Origin: Muribaculaceae bacterium
GTDB lineage: Bacteria; Bacteroidota; Bacteroidia; Bacteroidales; Muribaculaceae
Reading direction: 5' to 3'
DNA: 64,000 bases
Assembly (NCBI GenBank): GCA_022510385.1
Contig: JAFLTQ010000013.1
Location: 1-64,000, forward strand
The notes under the pieces are model-generated. The model had not been told where the DNA came from. It saw only the letters and a program-made list of their open reading frames with translations, and ran no database searches. The position numbers were made by a program, and so were the translations under genes. Each line of letters begins with the position of its first letter. Position 1 is the first letter of the stretch. Positions 58,339 through 64,000 of this stretch are shown here, one piece after another.

Positions 58339-60894
58339 TTAATCAAACTTAGGTATATCGGCTGCCTCAATGGTGGTAAGTGAATCCGGATCTGCATCAA
58401 TAATGGAAGGGTCGTTGGCAATCCTGTTACCTTGCAATTCCACTACTGCATTAAGCAGATTGACTACCTCACGTGCATTCCCGAAATGCTGGCGTTTATT
58501 AGCCACCATTCCCTCAATATGTGCTTTTACTGCCTCTTCGGCCTCTTTTGTCAGATTGAACTTCCTCTTCTTGGCATTCATCATGAAGATTTCAAACAAT
58601 GCTTCGGCATCATAGTCTTCAATGTGGAAATTCTTGTTGAATCTACTCATAAGTCCGGGATTCCCTCTTCTCACGAGTTCTTGCATACGGTCTTTATAGC
58701 CGGCAATTACCACTACAAATTTACCCTTGTCATTCTCCATTCGGGTCATCAAGGCATCGAGGGCTTCATTGCCTGTATTGTTCATGCTTCCCGGGTGGGG
58801 GAGAAGGTTATAAGCCTCATCGATGAAGAGCACTCCTCCCATTGCCTCGTCAACTGCCTTATCCATGTTTTGGCCCGACGCGTTTACATAGCTTGAAAGA
58901 ATAGTCTTAGCCTCCCTCTCTATTACTTTATCTGTAGGTAAAACTCCGGCTGCATGGAGCACTTCTCCGAGGCGTTTTGCTATAGTAGTCTTGCCGGTTC
59001 CTGGATTACCGGTGAGGATAATGTTCACCGGCTGCAGTGCAGCGGCTCCGAGACCACGCTCCATCCTCATTCTGTTGACCATGGCAACGTTTGCGAGTTT
59101 TCTTATCTCTTCTTTAATATCCGTCATCCCTATAAGGTCGTCCATTGAAGAGATGACCTCGTCTACAGTCTTGGCTTGTTTTTCATTTCCGTTGATGTCG
59201 GCCATTGTAATTACAAATTCCTGACTCTTGTCAAAGCCTCCTTCTTTGATGGCTTTCTGCACTCTGGAGTTCTGAACCTTTATAGCCTTGTCTACAACAT
59301 TTCTCACATCCCTGGCGTTACCGAAATCTTTCTTGCGGCTCACATACATCTTTTCGAAGAATTTGTCGATCATCTTGTCGGCTTGCTCATCGAGAGTATA
59401 TCCTTGTGATTTAATCATTCTTCGTGCTATTTCCGTAAGTTCCGGTCCCTTATAGTCCCTGAAATCAATTGTTTCATTGAAACGTGATGATAATCCCGGG
59501 TTCGCATTCTCTATGAAATAATCCATCTCTCTGGGATAACCCGCAAGAATCACAACAAGTTTACCCTTACGGTCTTCCATATTCTTGAGCATAACCGTCA
59601 CTGCTTCATTGCCGAATTGATCATCAGAGCCGTTCCACATGTTATATGCTTCATCGATAAAGAGTATTCCACCCATCGCCTTGTCGAATGCGGCGTCTAC
59701 CATCGGGCCCGTATGTCCCACATACTGACCTCTTAAATCCTTGGGCGCTACCTCAATCAATTGGCCTGAGGTAAGAATTCCCATTGCACTGAGTGCATCA
59801 GCAAATACTCTCGCCATTGTGGTTTTGCCCGTACCGGGATTTCCCAAGAAAAGATAATGGTCTTTTAATTCATAGGTCTTATCCGGATGAAGTTTCTGGA
59901 AAGACTTGATGGAATCAACAATTCCGGTCATAGTCTTCTTGATTTCATCGACTCCTACAAATTTGTCGAATTCACCCATCACTTCATCCAAAGTCTTTGG
60001 AACATATTCTTTACCATCTATATCCTCCGGTAATATCTCTTTTGGAGTCTTACCTTTGCCACGCATTGTGGCTTTCATCACGATATCATTGGTTTTTGAG
60101 GAAGCCAAATGAGCATTGCCAAACTTTACTGAGTTTCTTCTTTCATAATTTATTACCCTCACAAGTTTATCATATGCCTCTTGAGTTAGTGGAAGTTTAA
60201 AATGCTCGAGTAGCATTGCTTCTGTAATATCAGCCACTTCCAATGCTGTCAATTCCTCAAGTTTTATATGTTTTGCAAAAAGATTCTTTATTTCAGGATT
60301 TCTTTCCACGAACGAAGCCATTTCCGGCCCTCCGGTCATAAGCACAATCATTTTATCGTCGGTATTCACCAATTTGTTTCTCATATTAGTGAATACATAA
60401 TGCAGTGGTGTCCCGACCAAATCATCTGAACCATCGGAGGGTAGCAATTTATCTGCATCATCCAGACTTAACATTTGCAATGGCTTTTCTGCAAGATTAA
60501 GTTGGTCAATGGATAATGAGGTATAAAAGTCCATCTCCTCTAATTTCACGATGCCCTTATTAAGAAAATAATCCTCTATAGCATCCCTGAAATGTGATTT
60601 TCCACTTCCTGTAGGCCCGGTTATAAGTATATTTGAATTTAAAGTATTCAACACCGACTTTCCTCTTTGTTTCATTAAGGCAAGGATAGTCGTAACAAAT
60701 TCTCTTATCTGTTCTTTCTTTTGATCAAGGCCTATGATTGCATCGAGATCATCCTTTTTCTCTCGTTTTATTTTCCTTCTACCTCCCTTTGCGACAGTAA
60801 TTTCTTCTACCACCGGAAGTTTTTCACCGCAGAAGCGACAAAAAATTGCTTCTTCACGGTTATCCTTGTTACATTTATCACACTTTTTCATCAT
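58339..60894 (-). CDS. Zinc-ribbon protein with three AAA modules, the last two CbxX/SpoVK-like
   Basis: CDKCNKDNREEAIFCRFCG; Walker A GPTGSGKS, GNPGTGKT, GNPGTGKT; Walker B LSLDDADKLL, GGILFIDEAYNMW, GGVLFIDEAYNLL. Confidence 0.93.
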   Translation of the reverse strand: MMKKCDKCNKDNREEAIFCRFCGEKLPVVEEITVAKGGRRKIKREKKDDLDAIIGLDQKKEQIREFVTTILALMKQRGKSVLNTLNSNILITGPTGSGKSHFRDAIEDYFLNKGIVKLEEMDFYTSLSIDQLNLAEKPLQMLSLDDADKLLPSDGSDDLVGTPLHYVFTNMRNKLVNTDDKMIVLMTGGPEMASFVERNPEIKNLFAKHIKLEELTALEVADITEAMLLEHFKLPLTQEAYDKLVRVINYERRNSVKFGNAHLASSKTNDIVMKATMRGKGKTPKEILPEDIDGKEYVPKTLDEVMGEFDKFVGVDEIKKTMTGIVDSIKSFQKLHPDKTYELKDHYLFLGNPGTGKTTMARVFADALSAMGILTSGQLIEVAPKDLRGQYVGHTGPMVDAAFDKAMGGILFIDEAYNMWNGSDDQFGNEAVTVMLKNMEDRKGKLVVILAGYPREMDYFIENANPGLSSRFNETIDFRDYKGPELTEIARRMIKSQGYTLDEQADKMIDKFFEKMYVSRKKDFGNARDVRNVVDKAIKVQNSRVQKAIKEGGFDKSQEFVITMADINGNEKQAKTVDEVISSMDDLIGMTDIKEEIRKLANVAMVNRMRMERGLGAAALQPVNIILTGNPGTGKTTIAKRLGEVLHAAGVLPTDKVIEREAKTILSSYVNASGQNMDKAVDEAMGGVLFIDEAYNLLPHPGSMNNTGNEALDALMTRMENDKGKFVVVIAGYKDRMQELVRRGNPGLMSRFNKNFHIEDYDAEALFEIFMMNAKKRKFNLTKEAEEAVKAHIEGMVANKRQHFGNAREVVNLLNAVVELQGNRIANDPSIIDADPDSLTTIEAADIPKFD

Positions 60895-61832
60895 CTAATA
60901 TGCGTTGTTTTTCCGTTTCGGTCTGTTCTGTAAGTACCCAACGGGCCTATATTTGTCACACTGCCATCGGCATTCTTAATGTCCATACCCCTAAATAGAT
61001 AAGCGGCTCCTATCATCAGACAGATTGAAAATAAGAAATTGATAACTACAAAAATTGCTGATATTACGGTTAATACCGTTCCAATAATAAGCAAAACAGT
61101 GATAATTGTATTTGCAGTTCCGTCAACACGTCCTACGAATCCATATAATTTATAAGAGAATATCATCAGGGCAGCCCCTAAAGAATAGGGTACCAGTAGG
61201 GGAGTAGCAATCCAATAACCCACATCATCCGGGTTCACCCACCACGTGGCATCCGTGCCTACTGAAATAGCGGCTCCTATTTCAAGTACTGAAATAACAC
61301 ATAAAGGAAGAACGAACGCCCATTTCATTAAAAATGTCACATTGGGGAAAACTCCGAGAGCAATGAGAATTGTACCGGATATAAAGGCACATAGAAGTGC
61401 CAGTAAGCCCGGTAAAGGGGTCCTGTAGAAATCACCAAGTTTCGTGTTACTTAGATAATTTCTTATTCCCAATCCTGATGTTAATTCTCCATTTTCATTA
61501 ACCGGTTTTAAATCTTTTTTGGGGAAAGGGTCAACATAAAATTTCCCTTCATGTTCAATTATAAAGGATTCTTGGCTAATATAAGGAGTGCCGGAATAGT
61601 TTAAGGATTTATCCGGCTTTATTTCGAATCCTCCTACTTCAATACCATTTTCGAGGTAAATATGTGGCTCCGATTTTATATATTTCCAGTTTTCACCTTC
61701 CCTTTCCACCGGAACAAATCTTGCCTTTCCGGCTTTGTTGGAGATAACATATCTCTGTGGCTCGTTATCTGCCAAGGAATATGAAATACCGGTGAGTAAT
61801 AAAATTATAAATAGAAAGTATTTCTTCATCAC
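60891..61832 (-). CDS. Membrane protein with signal peptide, unknown function
   Basis: Signal peptide MMKKYFLFIILLLTGISYSLA, soluble N-terminal region, several TM helices; 4 bp overlap with the AAA gene. Confidence 0.75.
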   Translation of the reverse strand: MMKKYFLFIILLLTGISYSLADNEPQRYVISNKAGKARFVPVEREGENWKYIKSEPHIYLENGIEVGGFEIKPDKSLNYSGTPYISQESFIIEHEGKFYVDPFPKKDLKPVNENGELTSGLGIRNYLSNTKLGDFYRTPLPGLLALLCAFISGTILIALGVFPNVTFLMKWAFVLPLCVISVLEIGAAISVGTDATWWVNPDDVGYWIATPLLVPYSLGAALMIFSYKLYGFVGRVDGTANTIITVLLIIGTVLTVISAIFVVINFLFSICLMIGAAYLFRGMDIKNADGSVTNIGPLGTYRTDRNGKTTHIR

Positions 61833-61845
61833 TAATAGATTATTA

Positions 61846-64000
61846 TTATTTCAGTGTGTCTTCTCCAAGTATATTACTTGAAGATGGTTTTTCCTCATTA
61901 ACTTCCTGAGGGGCATCTTCGATAATTATTTCCTCCGTAGGTTCTTCAATATTTACTACAGGCGCCTCTTTTTTCTTTGCCGGAGCTTGCTTTTGTGTTG
62001 AAGAAGAAGAGGTTGATTTTTGACCCTTGTCGGTATTTGTTAATGGGGTTTTCGTGAAAATCACTTCATTCGCTAAAGTTTTCCTGTCATAGTATAATCC
62101 TCTCCATTCCTTAGTTCTGGAATTATATTCCGCATCAAGATTTTGTTTGTTGTAAGATCCGGTTTTAACCATGAAACTAAAAGATTCCGGAATAGTGTCC
62201 TTTTTACTGCGCACCCATCCTATAGCAGGAACCGGAGCTTGATTACCTATCTTTATCGTACCATAGATATTTTTCCCATCCTCTATTGTATCAATTTGAC
62301 ATACTATTTTTGTGCCGGTTGGTATTTTGAATTCCCAAGTGCCGAGCACCCATTGACCGGCAACTACTTTTTCTTCTCCAACTCTACCATAAACCCATGA
62401 ATAATGGCCGCTCAACTCCGGTGTCGCAAAAAACCAGATAAGGAATATCATCCATACAGGTGCAGCCCAGAACCAACCCACCGAGGCCATACCACTACGG
62501 GTTGCCTTGTCATAACTTCTTTGCCTTTGAGAATAAAGAGTAAGTGCATTTTCAACGTTTTTCTCATCAGTATCTCTAAAAGTGAAATATAAGGCATCCA
62601 ACTGACGATACTCAAACATATTGCCCGAAATTACTTTACCTCCGGTATCTACCTTATCACGTCGGAACAGAGATGCAACAGAGAAAATTGCGCCACCCAA
62701 GACTAAAGCTCCAACAATGAAATATAATACTGAAGGGAACCAGGCAAAACCGGCCCACGCTATAGCTGCCACTATCAAACCACCGATCGCCCCTGGCAAC
62801 AAAGAGCCGAAGAAACCTTCAAACAAAATTCCGGCACATATTGCAATAGCTATGAAACAGATAAACCATGTAGCCAAGAAATTTCCGGAAATTGGATTGA
62901 CATCCGGTATTGCAAAAAACCATGACAATCCTAATATCATCAGGGTAGGTATACCGGCAAGTAGAAGGAAGAAAATTCTATTTCTTTTTACCTTCTTGTC
63001 GCTCTTTTCAAGTTTTTTAGAAGCCGAATCAATCTGTTTTATGGCCTTGTTATATCTCTGGGCATAATAATCTTTGGGATCTAACTTGCTTATAAATTCT
63101 ATATATTTGGCAGTCTCCTTTTCATAGGTGAACTTTTTGGATAGATCTAATTTTGGATTCTCTTGGAAGAAGACTGTTAACCAAGCGTCAAGCCATGCCA
63201 CGGGAGTGCCATCTCCGGTGGGCATTTCATTCTTATCACCTCCCAAAGCTTTGGCCACTACATCCTTAGGAAAATTTTTCAATTGGTCAGGTGAATCAAT
63301 CACTTTCCCATCCAAGGTATAAGTAGGTGCTTTCCCTAAAAAGCCGGCAACTGACTTATAGGCGCCTATCACTGTGTCATACGGACCCGCTTTCTGAATG
63401 TTTTCCTCATTTTCAACGTCCATACAATATCTGTTCCAATTCAGGAAGTTAAAATATGCTTCCCCACGGGCACGCAAATAGTCTCCGATATAACTTCCGT
63501 CCATATCTTCGAAGAATGCTACCAACATGCCGTCATCATCCTTTCCGGTCTGACAGTCTGTGAGTAAATCCGCCAGGTATTCTCCTACCTCTTGAATTGT
63601 ATAAACCCGTTTTTCCGAATCTTCATCCGTATTAAAATCAACATCTACATTGGGATCCAATTCATATAGAATTCTAAAAGGAGAGTCAGAATGATAATAA
63701 ATGGATTCTACATCATCATCGCTGCTGTCGATCAGTTTCCTTATTTTACCTGCCAATGCCGGGTCTCTATATGCCAACCATAAAATAAACCCCGGAGACT
63801 TAAGCATTGCCTCATTTGTGTCATTTACATAGCCACCATCTTCTTGTATGTAACCAAACAGTTCATCAATAGTTGTTGCAAATTCAAAAGTGCCGCGAAC
63901 TTCAACCGGTAGTGGCAGGTCGTTAAACTGCTCCGCAAGATAATAAGCTGCCAGATAGGCATTGAGATCATAGTCGCCGGTGTCGAAATTATCATCTATC
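61846..64000 (-). CDS. Large multi-TM protein, 5' end beyond the window
   Basis: The frame stays open upstream of the listed Met through 64000 (IDDNFDTGDYDLNAYLAAYYLAEQFNDLPLPVEVRGTFEFATTIDELFGYIQEDGGYVNDTNEA-MLKSP). TM pairs mid-protein, charged P/E/S-rich C-terminus. Confidence 0.75.
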   Translation of the reverse strand, partial: IDDNFDTGDYDLNAYLAAYYLAEQFNDLPLPVEVRGTFEFATTIDELFGYIQEDGGYVNDTNEAMLKSPGFILWLAYRDPALAGKIRKLIDSSDDDVESIYYHSDSPFRILYELDPNVDVDFNTDEDSEKRVYTIQEVGEYLADLLTDCQTGKDDDGMLVAFFEDMDGSYIGDYLRARGEAYFNFLNWNRYCMDVENEENIQKAGPYDTVIGAYKSVAGFLGKAPTYTLDGKVIDSPDQLKNFPKDVVAKALGGDKNEMPTGDGTPVAWLDAWLTVFFQENPKLDLSKKFTYEKETAKYIEFISKLDPKDYYAQRYNKAIKQIDSASKKLEKSDKKVKRNRIFFLLLAGIPTLMILGLSWFFAIPDVNPISGNFLATWFICFIAIAICAGILFEGFFGSLLPGAIGGLIVAAIAWAGFAWFPSVLYFIVGALVLGGAIFSVASLFRRDKVDTGGKVISGNMFEYRQLDALYFTFRDTDEKNVENALTLYSQRQRSYDKATRSGMASVGWFWAAPVWMIFLIWFFATPELSGHYSWVYGRVGEEKVVAGQWVLGTWEFKIPTGTKIVCQIDTIEDGKNIYGTIKIGNQAPVPAIGWVRSKKDTIPESFSFMVKTGSYNKQNLDAEYNSRTKEWRGLYYDRKTLANEVIFTKTPLTNTDKGQKSTSSSSTQKQAPAKKKEAPVVNIEEPTEEIIIEDAPQEVNEEKPSSSNILGEDTLK

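Noticed and set aside
55905-64000. Type VI secretion threonine-phosphorylation pathway
   Set aside because: PP2C and FHA are shared features, but no Tss structural genes, ClpV-type ATPase or Hcp/VgrG are present in the window.

Overview
This 64 kb window looks like a chromosomal segment of a Bacteroidales bacterium. Support comes from a complete Na+-NQR operon, long Bacteroidetes-type SecA, DUF4292/M23/TPR envelope genes, DcaP-like porin and OmpA proteins, and TTTG-N20-TAnnTTTG promoters. The left ~42 kb is mostly core genome: secA, asnS, an RluB-family pseudouridine synthase, adk, hpt, dut, hom, metX, glyA, nqrA-F. It is punctuated by short tandem-repeat tracts and a GC-rich palindromic repeat family. 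From the CAT tRNA at 42.93 kb to about 51.64 kb there is an accessory island. It carries a DUF4143 ATPase, a KAP-family P-loop NTPase with a membrane protein, an ORF6N protein and two toxin-antitoxin modules. Two partial copies of the tRNA anticodon arm lie inside or at the end of this island, which fits integrative-element attachment sites. Further right are a three-gene adenylation-domain/GNAT/esterase cluster (53.08-55.65 kb) and a tight minus-strand operon (55.9 to beyond 64 kb) encoding Sel1, PP2C, zinc-ribbon-FHA, zinc-ribbon-triple-AAA and large membrane proteins. This last operon is the best candidate for an under-described system. All assignments come from reading the sequence; no database search was run.
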